From: an uncultured Flavobacteriales bacterium
GTDB taxonomy: Bacteria; Bacteroidota; Bacteroidia; Flavobacteriales; Flavobacteriaceae
NCBI GenBank assembly: GCA_913058295.1
Contig: CAJXRD010000034.1
Coordinates: 1-35,953, forward strand
DNA length: 35,953 nt
Reading direction: 5' to 3'
Below the pieces are notes generated by a model, which worked only from the letters and a program-made list of their open reading frames with translations, made no database searches and was not told the DNA's origin. Shown piece by piece: positions 15,575-23,301 of the stretch. Position numbers and translations under genes: made by a program. Numbering within the stretch: the stretch's first letter is position 1; the number at the start of each line of letters is the position of its first letter.

Positions 15575-15608
15575 CAAATATAATCATTTTAATTGGGGCT
15601 TGTACAAA
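15575..15608 (-). promoter_or_regulatory. Promoter for the cytochrome pair
   Basis: On the minus strand TTTG (15605-15608) is followed after 22 bases by TATATTTG (15575-15582), a full match to the -7 consensus. The -7 box ends 24 bases before the ATG at 15550. It overlaps the tatA promoter on the other strand. Confidence 0.55.
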
Positions 15609-15628
15609 GTGCAAAATGTCTATATTTG
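15600..15628 (+). promoter_or_regulatory. tatA promoter, putative leaderless start
   Basis: TTG at 15600-15602, 18 bases, then TATATTTG at 15621-15628 (full TAnnTTTG match). The ATG of tatA begins only five bases after the final G, so the transcript may begin at the start codon. It overlaps the divergent cytochrome promoter. Confidence 0.55.
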
Positions 15629-15632
15629 CAGT

Positions 15633-15956
15633 ATGATTTTACAAGCAATTCCTATATTTATAAGTGGTGCAGAGATATTTTTTATTCTCTTTATCGTACT
15701 TATGGTTTTTGGAGCAGATAAAGTCCCGGAAATTGCTCGGGGTTTAGGTAAAGGAATGCGTCAAATTAAGGATGCTACTAATGATATTAAAAGTGAGATA
15801 AATAAAACTGCTCAAAAGGAAGGTTTTGATTTTAGTGCTCATAAAAATAAAATACATGATTTTACCAACGATATCACTCAAAATATATCTAAGGAAGCTG
15901 GTAAAATTAAAGAAGATGTAGATAAAGTAACGGGCCCTATTAAACGAAAGTTTTAA
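15633..15956 (+). CDS. tatA: Twin-arginine translocase subunit TatA/E
   Basis: A 107-residue TatA-type protein that builds the folded-protein export pore with TatC. It has one N-terminal membrane helix (ISGAEIFFILFIVLMVF), the hinge FGADKVPEIARGLGKG, then an amphipathic helix (MRQIKDATNDIKSEI) and a charged tail with repeated DxT/K segments. The start is the ATG at 15633; an ATG at 15564 in frame would put 23 extra residues before the membrane helix and contradict the promoter position. tatC is not nearby. The gene runs convergently into the O-methyltransferase gene with a 3-base gap. Confidence 0.92.
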   Translation: MILQAIPIFISGAEIFFILFIVLMVFGADKVPEIARGLGKGMRQIKDATNDIKSEINKTAQKEGFDFSAHKNKIHDFTNDITQNISKEAGKIKEDVDKVTGPIKRKF

Positions 15957-15959
15957 ATT

Positions 15960-16601
15960 CTATTTAACTCTCGATATCGTTAATCCATCCCGAATAGGTA
16001 ATAATACGGTTTCTAGTTTAGGATGTTCATTTAATAATTTATTATAATTAACTATTGCCTTTGTTTCCTTGTCATCCTCAGAGATGGTTTCTAATACTTT
16101 ACCACTCCACAAAACATTATCACTTAAAATTACAGAGCCTTTTTTTAATTTGGGGATTATAATATTTAGATAGTTGGGGTAGTTTTTTTTATCAGCATCT
16201 ATAAAAACCAAATCAAAAACAAAATCTAACTTGGGTATAACATCTATAGCATTTCCTATATGTTGCACAATCTGATTTCCGTATTCAGATTTATCAAAAT
16301 ATTTGCGTTGTAAGTCGTATAATTCTTCATTGGTGTCTATGGTATGCAATGTTCCATCTGTTTGTATTCCCTCTACTAAACACAATGCAGAATAGCCTGT
16401 ATAGGTTCCTATTTCTAATATGTTTTTTGGTTGAATTAATTTAGATAAAATACTTAGTACTCTACCTTGAAAATGGCCACTTAGCATTCTTGGTGCTAAA
16501 ACTTTTTGCCATGTTTCCCGATTTAGTTCTTGAAGTAATTCGGGTTCAGATTGAGAATTATTTACAACATAATCGTCTAAATTATCAGGTATAAAATGCA
16601 T
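15960..16601 (-). CDS. Class I O-methyltransferase (catechol/caffeoyl type)
   Basis: A 213-residue Methyltransf_3 enzyme. SAM motif I is ILEIGTYTGYSAL (residues 61-73), the acidic residue after strand 2 lies in LHTIDTNEE, and the divalent-metal ligands are in FIDADKKNYP (Asp135, Asp137) and LSDNVLWSG (Asp161, Asn162). Members methylate catechol-like hydroxyls with Mg2+. The substrate here is unknown. It follows the POT transporter gene by 6 bases and is likely co-transcribed. Confidence 0.92.
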   Translation of the reverse strand: MHFIPDNLDDYVVNNSQSEPELLQELNRETWQKVLAPRMLSGHFQGRVLSILSKLIQPKNILEIGTYTGYSALCLVEGIQTDGTLHTIDTNEELYDLQRKYFDKSEYGNQIVQHIGNAIDVIPKLDFVFDLVFIDADKKNYPNYLNIIIPKLKKGSVILSDNVLWSGKVLETISEDDKETKAIVNYNKLLNEHPKLETVLLPIRDGLTISRVK

Positions 16602-16607
16602 AGTTTA

Positions 16608-18149
16608 TTATTGAATACCTCCCATTAGCTTTTTAATGAATGGCGAAATTGCTATTGCAAAGATACCAACAATTATAGTGATGGTCCCAAAGGTTGCATA
16701 TACCGAAACATAAGAATATAATTGCTGAAATGCTTCCGGTTTTTGATCTATGTTTAAAGGATTTAATCCAGAGATGGATTCTGTGATTACCCCAAATATA
16801 CCCTCAGAAAACAAGCTGTTTTCCCCTTCAGAAACAGTCGTTAATTTTGCGATTTTTCCAGCAAAGAAATGTCCATAGAAATTAGCAGAAAACCAAACTC
16901 CCATAATAAAGGAAATATATTTTAAAGGGGATAATTCAGTCATTTTTGAAAGTCCTATTGGTGACAGAAACAATTCCCCAACCGTCAATACAAAATACCC
17001 TAAAACCAAATAAGACATGGGGGTTTTTGCAAAATCATCTGCTGCATTTGCAGAATAAGCAAAGACTATAAACCCTAGTCCTAATAATAATAAGCCTATA
17101 CCAAATTTTATTGCTGAATTAGGATTGACATTCTTTTTGCTTAGATAAGTCCAAAGTATAGAAAAAGGAATGGCTAACATAAAAATAAATCCTGCATTGA
17201 TACTGTTAGTACCCGCAGCGTCCATACCAATTAAGTTTACATTTCTATCTGCGAATAAAGTTAGAGAACTTCCAGCTTGTTCAAAAATGGCAGAAAATAA
17301 AGTATAAAGCATCGTAAAGTATACCACTACTAATAGTCTCTTTTTTTCAATTTCTGATACCTTGAAAATAATAAAAGCGATATACCCTATTAGAAAAAGG
17401 GATACTACCCAAACCAAGTAATGTTCAAACTGATTAAATTTAATGATTAATGCAAAAATTGGAACCGATAAAAAAGCCCCAATAGTTAGCATTTTACCGT
17501 TGGTTATACCCAATGTTTTTTTGGAATATAATTCGGAATTAGTGACCAAACCTTTTTCTTCAAAGACATCATTCTTAATTCCTTTATTAAATATAAAAAG
17601 GCCTAATACCATTCCAATTCCTGCAAGTACAAATCCATAATGCCAGCCATAGGCTTCTGCAAACCAAGCACAAAGTAAAGGGGCAATAGCTGCTCCAATG
17701 TTTATTCCCATATAGAATATAGTAAAACCTGCATCTCTTCTAGAATCCTCTTTATGATACAAATCCCCAACAAAGGAAGAGATATTTGGTTTAAAGAATC
17801 CATTCCCTACGATGATTAAGCCTAAGGAACCATAAAAAAATATGGGATGCTCAATAGTTAAAAAAAAGTGCCCTAGGGCCATTAAAACTCCACCCAAAAG
17901 AATTGCTTTTCTAAAGCCTAATAATTTATCAGCTAAAATTCCTCCAATCATTGGAGTTACGTAAACTAAGGACATATAAGCGGCAAAAATTCCGAAAGAC
18001 ATATCATCATCGAAGAGGAGATGTTTTGTCATATAGAGCACTAATAGAGCCCGCATTCCATAGAAAGAAAAACGCTCCCATAGTTCTGCGAAAAATAAAT
18101 AGAATAAACCTCTTGGATGTCCGAATACTAAATTCTCATTGGAGTTCAT
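16608..18149 (-). CDS. POT/PTR family proton-dependent peptide transporter
   Basis: A 513-residue inner-membrane transporter with about 12-14 membrane helices. The proton-coupling signature ExxER appears in helix 1 as FAELWERFSFYGMRALLVLYM. Further family marks are GGILADKLLGFRKAILLG after helix 2, GNGFFKPNISSFVGDLY, and FTIFYMGINIGAAIAPLL. It imports di- or tripeptides, and perhaps similar compounds, driven by protons. It is the first gene of a pair with the O-methyltransferase. The upstream 116 bases hold no clear -7/-33 pair. Confidence 0.95.
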   Translation of the reverse strand: MNSNENLVFGHPRGLFYLFFAELWERFSFYGMRALLVLYMTKHLLFDDDMSFGIFAAYMSLVYVTPMIGGILADKLLGFRKAILLGGVLMALGHFFLTIEHPIFFYGSLGLIIVGNGFFKPNISSFVGDLYHKEDSRRDAGFTIFYMGINIGAAIAPLLCAWFAEAYGWHYGFVLAGIGMVLGLFIFNKGIKNDVFEEKGLVTNSELYSKKTLGITNGKMLTIGAFLSVPIFALIIKFNQFEHYLVWVVSLFLIGYIAFIIFKVSEIEKKRLLVVVYFTMLYTLFSAIFEQAGSSLTLFADRNVNLIGMDAAGTNSINAGFIFMLAIPFSILWTYLSKKNVNPNSAIKFGIGLLLLGLGFIVFAYSANAADDFAKTPMSYLVLGYFVLTVGELFLSPIGLSKMTELSPLKYISFIMGVWFSANFYGHFFAGKIAKLTTVSEGENSLFSEGIFGVITESISGLNPLNIDQKPEAFQQLYSYVSVYATFGTITIIVGIFAIAISPFIKKLMGGIQ

Positions 18150-18244
18150 GATTTGATTGATTTGAATGAAGTCGCAATGTAAAAGTGCAGGTAGTCGAAA
18201 AAAACACTTGTACTAAATTATACTAAATAATAGTAGATTGTAAT

Positions 18245-18278
18245 CCTTTGTAATTGAAGAAACAATTAATTACAAAGG
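18245..18278. repeat. 11-bp inverted repeat at the end of the kyn cluster
   Basis: CCTTTGTAATT (18245-18255) pairs perfectly with AATTACAAAGG (18268-18278) across a 12-base loop that contains the stop codon of the seven-TM gene (18266-18268). There is no T-run after it on the minus strand, so it is a weak candidate for a terminator or mRNA 3'-end stabiliser. Confidence 0.5.
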
Positions 18279-19405
18279 TCTTTATATTCTTTATTTTCAA
18301 TGTTTTCTGAAAATTCTTTAAGCAATGTATTATCGATGGTGATATTACTAGGAATCATTCGCAAGCGGTATTTTCCTTCTCCAATAAATGTTAATAGATC
18401 CCTTCTTTCTAATTGCTGTACTTTTTCAAGTTCTAATATTTCATTTATATTATTGATAATTCTAGAAAGATAGGTTTGATTTTTTATTTCCCCGCCAAGA
18501 TTTACTTGTATGCCTTGAGAATCTCCATCTCCGTATTTTCTTCTTATCGCAAATTTTAGGAGATTTTTGTATTGTGTTGTCTTAGAGCCAAAATCAATGG
18601 TTTTATCATAAACACCCTTACTAGGGATGCTAATTTTAACCATACTCCAATCCATAAAATTAATGGTGATTTCATGAGGTTTTGGCATACTCGCTAACCG
18701 AATTGCCCAGGTTGTGGCTAATACTAAGAATATAGAAATCAAAGAAGTCTTCGCGATAATCTTAATAAGATTGTTTGAAAAATCGTTTCCGAAGTCCACA
18801 AAAACTCCTGAAAGTTGTGTGATAAACATCAATAAAATAATAAACGTAGAAATAATGGCAATTATCGACAAGCCCCTAAAAGCAAAGGTTCTATAAAATG
18901 AAATGCCCAATAAATAGCATAAAAATCCTGATAAAATTAAATCTGGTATGCCACTAATTTTAATTCCATTGGATACTGTGTTTGCACCAATTAAATACGA
19001 AATACCAAGAGTAGCAAAGGATGTGATTACTATTAAAACGAATATGATAGTGACATTTCGTTTGTTATTGTAAATAAATTTTGGAGCATAATAAAAATAG
19101 AAAAGTGCTAATAGTAAAAACAGATTATTAGAAATGGATAGCAAATTAACTCCCACCTGGTACATAGCACTTTCGGAGAATGAGAACTGATGACTCGCAT
19201 ATCCCCAAATCCCAGAAATTACCCAAATAAACATTGCTAGACTCAGATAAAGTAAGCCTTTGTCTACTCTTTTCTGACTAGTGTCTTCTTCGAGAATTTG
19301 TTTGAACTGTTTTCTAATATAAAACCAAAGTGCAATTAATATGACCGCTCCAATAAACGAAATAAAAATATGCGATAGAAGGTAAAATTCCGCTACTTCA
19401 GTCAT
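18266..19405 (-). CDS. Seven-TM membrane protein with cytoplasmic domain, function unknown
   Basis: A 379-residue protein I do not recognise. Hydrophobic segments at about 7-30, 49-68, 83-107, 117-139, 153-172, 178-204 and 217-238 suggest seven membrane helices. They are followed by a roughly 140-residue soluble part: a beta-rich stretch (EITINFMDWSMVKISI), then KNLLKFAIRRKYGDGDSQGIQ, the helical SRIINNINEILELEKVQQLERRDLL and GEGKYRLRMIPSNI, which could be a winged-helix-like or sensor-output module. No kinase, GGDEF or transporter motif is seen. It is 6 bases after the ACMSD gene and so ends the kynurenine operon. A receptor or regulator of the pathway is a guess from position only. Confidence 0.75.
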   Translation of the reverse strand: MTEVAEFYLLSHIFISFIGAVILIALWFYIRKQFKQILEEDTSQKRVDKGLLYLSLAMFIWVISGIWGYASHQFSFSESAMYQVGVNLLSISNNLFLLLALFYFYYAPKFIYNNKRNVTIIFVLIVITSFATLGISYLIGANTVSNGIKISGIPDLILSGFLCYLLGISFYRTFAFRGLSIIAIISTFIILLMFITQLSGVFVDFGNDFSNNLIKIIAKTSLISIFLVLATTWAIRLASMPKPHEITINFMDWSMVKISIPSKGVYDKTIDFGSKTTQYKNLLKFAIRRKYGDGDSQGIQVNLGGEIKNQTYLSRIINNINEILELEKVQQLERRDLLTFIGEGKYRLRMIPSNITIDNTLLKEFSENIENKEYKDLCN

Positions 19406-19411
19406 TATATT

Positions 19412-20494
19412 TTAGCTTATTATTTTCTGAACTAAATCTTGTTTGCCTTTTTCATCATCTCCAAATAACCACTGCAATACATTATCATCCCAAATAGCAT
19501 CACATTCTTCCGTGGTTAATATCTTTTGTTCTTGTGCCAAATCTAATATTTTTCCTGGATAGGAAGATTGATTCACACTGTCCATTTCTCCTAATGGGTA
19601 GGGGTCGTCTAGACCCATCACTATTTGTTTAGAAGTCTGATTTTTAACGATCAAACCCAGCGATCCTGTATCATGAACCAATGTGTCGAAAAAGATATTT
19701 TTATGAGCAACCGATTTTCTAGGATGTGTTTTGCCTTCAAATAAATCTGGTCTTCCATCAAATCCTTGGATACGTCTACCTAAGTTCATTTGTGCTAATT
19801 GCCCACCATGAGCAAAACAAGTACGCATATTAGGAAACTTATCTGCAAAACCATTCAAAGTAAAAAAATGATAAGCATCTGCACATTGCGCAAGCATCCA
19901 AATTAAATGAAAACGCCAAGCGGTATTTTCAAGTTTTATAAATTTTTCGCCATCGTATGGGTGAATCTCAACAGCAAGGTTGTATTTGTTTGCCATTTCG
20001 AAAATTGGAATATTTTCTTCATCAAAAATACAACGCCATGTTCCTATGGTATCCATATAATGAGTTGGTAGGCATAATAAACGCATTCCTAATTCTTTAA
20101 CGCAGCGTTCAATTTCCCATAAAGCACCTCTTCCATAACCTGGATGAACAACAAATCCACAAGTAAATTTTGATGGATTGTCATGTTGCACTTTTGCATT
20201 AAAATCATTTTGAAAACGCAAAGCTTGTTTCATTTCTTCTAAGCGCAAACCATTACCATATAATTGTGAAAGGTTAAGAACTACCGCATGATCAATTTTG
20301 TATTTCTCCATCCATTGAAGCTTCTCATCTAAAAAGAAACTGGAATCGGTAACTGGTCGTTTCCAATTTTTTTGAAGCATAAAATTTCGATCCTTGTCCA
20401 CCCAGAAAATCCCATTGTCTTTCATAAACTGGGGTATCTCCTCTGGATAAGGAAGTAGATGCGAATGTCCGTTAATTCTTAATTTTCGTTTCAT
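19412..20494 (-). CDS. Amidohydrolase, probable 2-amino-3-carboxymuconate-6-semialdehyde decarboxylase
   Basis: A 360-residue metal-dependent amidohydrolase of the ACMSD subfamily. The zinc ligands are visible: His10 and His12 in INGHSHLLPYP, His178 in AVEIHPYDGE, His229 in CFAHGGQ and Asp296 in MGLDDPYPLGE, which matches the family's DYPFPLGE region. ACMSD removes CO2 from the unstable ring-cleavage product of 3-hydroxyanthranilate, steering flux away from quinolinate. It is slightly longer than animal ACMSD. It sits 9 bases after the SDR and 6 bases before the seven-TM gene, inside the kynurenine block, which supports the assignment. Confidence 0.88.
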   Translation of the reverse strand: MKRKLRINGHSHLLPYPEEIPQFMKDNGIFWVDKDRNFMLQKNWKRPVTDSSFFLDEKLQWMEKYKIDHAVVLNLSQLYGNGLRLEEMKQALRFQNDFNAKVQHDNPSKFTCGFVVHPGYGRGALWEIERCVKELGMRLLCLPTHYMDTIGTWRCIFDEENIPIFEMANKYNLAVEIHPYDGEKFIKLENTAWRFHLIWMLAQCADAYHFFTLNGFADKFPNMRTCFAHGGQLAQMNLGRRIQGFDGRPDLFEGKTHPRKSVAHKNIFFDTLVHDTGSLGLIVKNQTSKQIVMGLDDPYPLGEMDSVNQSSYPGKILDLAQEQKILTTEECDAIWDDNVLQWLFGDDEKGKQDLVQKIIS

Positions 20495-20503
20495 GGTATT
20501 AAA

Positions 20504-21286
20504 TTATAAAGATTTTGTTCTTCCACCATCTACCGGTAAATTAATCCCATTGATATATCCAGCAGCTTCACTGGCTAAAAAGGCAACAGCATATGCTATT
20601 TCTTCAGGTTGTGCATAACGTCTTGCAGGCACAATGCTTTTCATTAATTCCCCAGCTTCTTCTGGAGATTTACCTATTTTCTTACCAATATTGATCATTA
20701 TTTGATCCAAGCGTTCTGTAGCTGTAGCTCCAGGTAATACATTATTTACTGTAATTCCAAAAGGACCTAATTCAGTAGCTAAAGTTTTACTCCAATTTGC
20801 TACAGCTCCACGAATGGTATTACTTACACCCAATCCTTCTATAGGTTGTTTTACGGAAGTAGAAATAATATTGATAACTCTTCCATAACCTTCTTCTTTC
20901 ATACCAGGAACAACAGCCTGTACCAAAGTTTGGTTACAAAGTAGATGTTGCGCAAAGGCATCAGTAAATTCAGAAAGATCTGCAGAAAAAATGGGTCCGC
21001 CTTTTGGCCCTCCTGTATTGTTTAATAAAATATGATAGTTTTTAGAAATTCCATTAGAAAGTGTTTCTTTTAATGAATTCGGATTACTAAAATCGGCAAC
21101 TAAATAGTTGTGTTCTTGTCCGTTTTCTGATGCTAATTCTGAAAGTACTTGTTTTAGCTTTTCCTCATTTCTTGCTACAAGAGTTATATTAGCACCTAAA
21201 GAAGCTAACTCTATAGCAGTTGCTTTTCCTATTCCTGCAGAACTTCCGCAGATTAAAGCATTTTTATTTTTAAAGTTAAGATTCAT
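20504..21286 (-). CDS. SDR family NAD(P)-dependent oxidoreductase
   Basis: A 260-residue classical short-chain dehydrogenase. The cofactor motif is ICGSSAGIGKATA, the NNTGG element (NNAG in most members) follows strand 4, and the C-terminal PVDGG segment closes the fold. At the active site the usual S-Y-K is modified: IISTSVKQP carries the serine, but the position of the YxxxK tyrosine reads GVSNTIRGAVANWSK, so no tyrosine is present four residues before a lysine. Similar proteins are regularly found in flavobacterial kynurenine clusters. Its step in the pathway is unclear and it may be catalytically atypical. Confidence 0.88.
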   Translation of the reverse strand: MNLNFKNKNALICGSSAGIGKATAIELASLGANITLVARNEEKLKQVLSELASENGQEHNYLVADFSNPNSLKETLSNGISKNYHILLNNTGGPKGGPIFSADLSEFTDAFAQHLLCNQTLVQAVVPGMKEEGYGRVINIISTSVKQPIEGLGVSNTIRGAVANWSKTLATELGPFGITVNNVLPGATATERLDQIMINIGKKIGKSPEEAGELMKSIVPARRYAQPEEIAYAVAFLASEAAGYINGINLPVDGGRTKSL

Positions 21287-21399
21287 ATTTTATTATTTGT
21301 TTAATTTTAGTTTCTTCGATACAATTTTTGTCCAAAAATCACTCAGTAACCATTGTTCTTTGATTATTTCAGAGATTCGAAAGGTATAAAAGAAGCCTA

Positions 21400-22848
21400 T
21401 TATTCATCGTATTTAATACATATATTTTTTGCTTCTGTAAAAAATTTTAAAGCTTCGAAACCGCCTTCACGGCCAACACCACTATTTTTAACTCCACCAA
21501 AAGGAGTTCTTAAATCTCTATTTAGCCAAGTATTTACCCATATAATTCCAGCTTCTATTCTTTTTGAAAGCCTCATAGTACGGTCTAAATTATTTGTCCA
21601 AAGCGTAGCGGAAAGCCCATATTTTACATTATTTGCCATTTGCAAGGCTTCATCCTCTGTTTCAAAAGGCATAATGGTTACAATTGGACCAAATATTTCT
21701 TCTTGATTTACTCTACAGTCATTATTGTTTACTTCTATAACTGTTGGTTCTAGGTAATAACCATTTTCAGATCCTTCTACTGTAACGGTATTCCCTCCAC
21801 ATAATATTTTACTTCCTTCTTCTTTTGCAAGGTCTATATAAGACCTTACTTTCTCTAGATGGGATTTAGAAACTAAAGCTCCTATAGTAGTATCTCCATC
21901 AAATGGATTACCAACTTTCAATTCTTTTACTTTGGAAACGAAATCCTCTTTAAATTTTGAATAAATAGATTTTTCAACAAAAATTCTACTGCCACAAAGG
22001 CAAATTTGCCCTTGATTGGCAAAGGAAGATTTTAAAGTTACAGATAACATTTTATCATAATTGCAATCTGCAAAAATGAGATTTGGATTTTTTCCTCCTA
22101 ACTCTAAGGATAGCTTTTTAAACATTGGAGCAGCAGTTCTGGCGATATGTTCTCCAGTTGCTGTTCCTCCTGTAAATGAAATTGCCTTAATGTTAGGATG
22201 TGCTACAATCGCTTGCCCAGCGGAAGGACCTGTACCATGTACAATGTTTAATACTCCTTTTGGTAGACCTGCTTTTATACATATATCTCCTAATAAATAA
22301 GCGGTCATTGGAGTGATTTCACTTGGTTTGGCAATAACAGTATTTCCTGAAGCTAGAGCTGGAGCAATTTTCCAAGTAAATAAATACAAAGGAAGGTTCC
22401 AAGGAGAAATACAACCTACCACACCAATAGGTTGGCGTAAGGTAAAGTTCATAGTGTTTAGCCCTACACTTTCATGCGCTTCACTTGCAAATTGAGTGAT
22501 GGCATTTGCAAAAAAACGAAAATTACTGGATGCTCTAGGAATGTCTACTGCTTTTGCTAGGCTTAAAGGCTTGCCATTATCTAATGCTTCCGCTTCCGCT
22601 AAAGAATCTAGGTTTTCTTCAATAAGAGTAGCAATCTTTAATAGAATTTTACTTCTTTCTTCAATAGTGGTATTCGACCATGATGGAAAGGCTTCTTTTG
22701 CAGCTTCATAGGCTTTCTCTACATCTTCTGATGAAGAATATGCAATTTTGGAATATACTTCTCCCTTAGACGGATTGTAGTTGTCTAACCAGTCTCCTGA
22801 AAATGGTTCGCAATAAGTTCCGTTGATATAGTTTAGTATTTTTTTCAT
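21400..22848 (-). CDS. Aldehyde dehydrogenase, probable 2-aminomuconate 6-semialdehyde dehydrogenase
   Basis: A 482-residue NAD-dependent aldehyde dehydrogenase. Catalytic residues are visible: Asn151 in SPWNLPL, Glu249 in SLELGGKNPN and Cys283 in NQGQICLCGSR; the Rossmann FTGGTATGEHI lies at about 225-235. The family includes AmnC and human ALDH8A1, which oxidise 2-aminomuconate semialdehyde, the product of ACMSD. Position between the RidA-like and SDR/ACMSD genes in the kynurenine block supports that substrate. From sequence alone it could be another semialdehyde dehydrogenase. Gaps are 33 bases upstream and 113 downstream. Confidence 0.88.
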   Translation of the reverse strand: MKKILNYINGTYCEPFSGDWLDNYNPSKGEVYSKIAYSSSEDVEKAYEAAKEAFPSWSNTTIEERSKILLKIATLIEENLDSLAEAEALDNGKPLSLAKAVDIPRASSNFRFFANAITQFASEAHESVGLNTMNFTLRQPIGVVGCISPWNLPLYLFTWKIAPALASGNTVIAKPSEITPMTAYLLGDICIKAGLPKGVLNIVHGTGPSAGQAIVAHPNIKAISFTGGTATGEHIARTAAPMFKKLSLELGGKNPNLIFADCNYDKMLSVTLKSSFANQGQICLCGSRIFVEKSIYSKFKEDFVSKVKELKVGNPFDGDTTIGALVSKSHLEKVRSYIDLAKEEGSKILCGGNTVTVEGSENGYYLEPTVIEVNNNDCRVNQEEIFGPIVTIMPFETEDEALQMANNVKYGLSATLWTNNLDRTMRLSKRIEAGIIWVNTWLNRDLRTPFGGVKNSGVGREGGFEALKFFTEAKNICIKYDE

Positions 22849-22881
22849 GCCTTTAATTAGAATTGAGTATTCTTCTTTGTA

Positions 22882-23298
22882 CTATTCTTTCTTATATGCC
22901 ATAACTTTTATTTCCACTACCAAATCTGGATGTGGTAATTGATGCACAGCAACTGTTGTTCTTGTGGGCCCTGTCTCTTTGTCAAAGAATTCTGCATAGG
23001 CTTCATTATAGCCTGCAAAATCATTCATATTTACTAAAAAGGAAGTTACATCTACAACATCACTTAATGTCGCGCCTTTTTTTTCTAAGTTTTTTTCAAT
23101 ATTTCGAAGTACCGCCTGGGTTTGTTTTTTTGCATCTAATCGTTTTGTACCCATATTATCAACGATTTCAACACCTTCGATAGTATTGTCTGATCTTCGA
23201 GAACTTGTTCCCGAAACAAAAATAAAATCACCTACTCGTTTTACATGGGGATAAGCTCCTCTTGGAGTAACTTTTCCTTCTTCGGATGTATTCTTCAT
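22882..23298 (-). CDS. RidA-family protein, probable 2-aminomuconate deaminase
   Basis: A 138-residue Rid/YjgF/UK114 protein, probably a trimer. It shows [13 protein letters not shown] at the N-terminus, [19 protein letters not shown] in the middle, and the C-terminal [21 protein letters not shown], where the arginine in TRTTV matches the conserved catalytic arginine of the family. RidA hydrolyses enamine/imine intermediates. The bacterial deaminase AmnD that releases ammonia from 2-aminomuconate belongs to this family, and the position 3 bases after kmo and just before the aldehyde dehydrogenase makes that role likely. The exact substrate is an inference. Confidence 0.87.
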   Translation of the reverse strand: MKNTSEEGKVTPRGAYPHVKRVGDFIFVSGTSSRRSDNTIEGVEIVDNMGTKRLDAKKQTQAVLRNIEKNLEKKGATLSDVVDVTSFLVNMNDFAGYNEAYAEFFDKETGPTRTTVAVHQLPHPDLVVEIKVMAYKKE

Positions 23299-23301
23299 AA
23301 A

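Noticed and set aside
21353-21706. Plus-strand open frame of 117 codons over the end of the aldehyde dehydrogenase gene
   Set aside because: Mostly antisense to a conserved enzyme; no family features.
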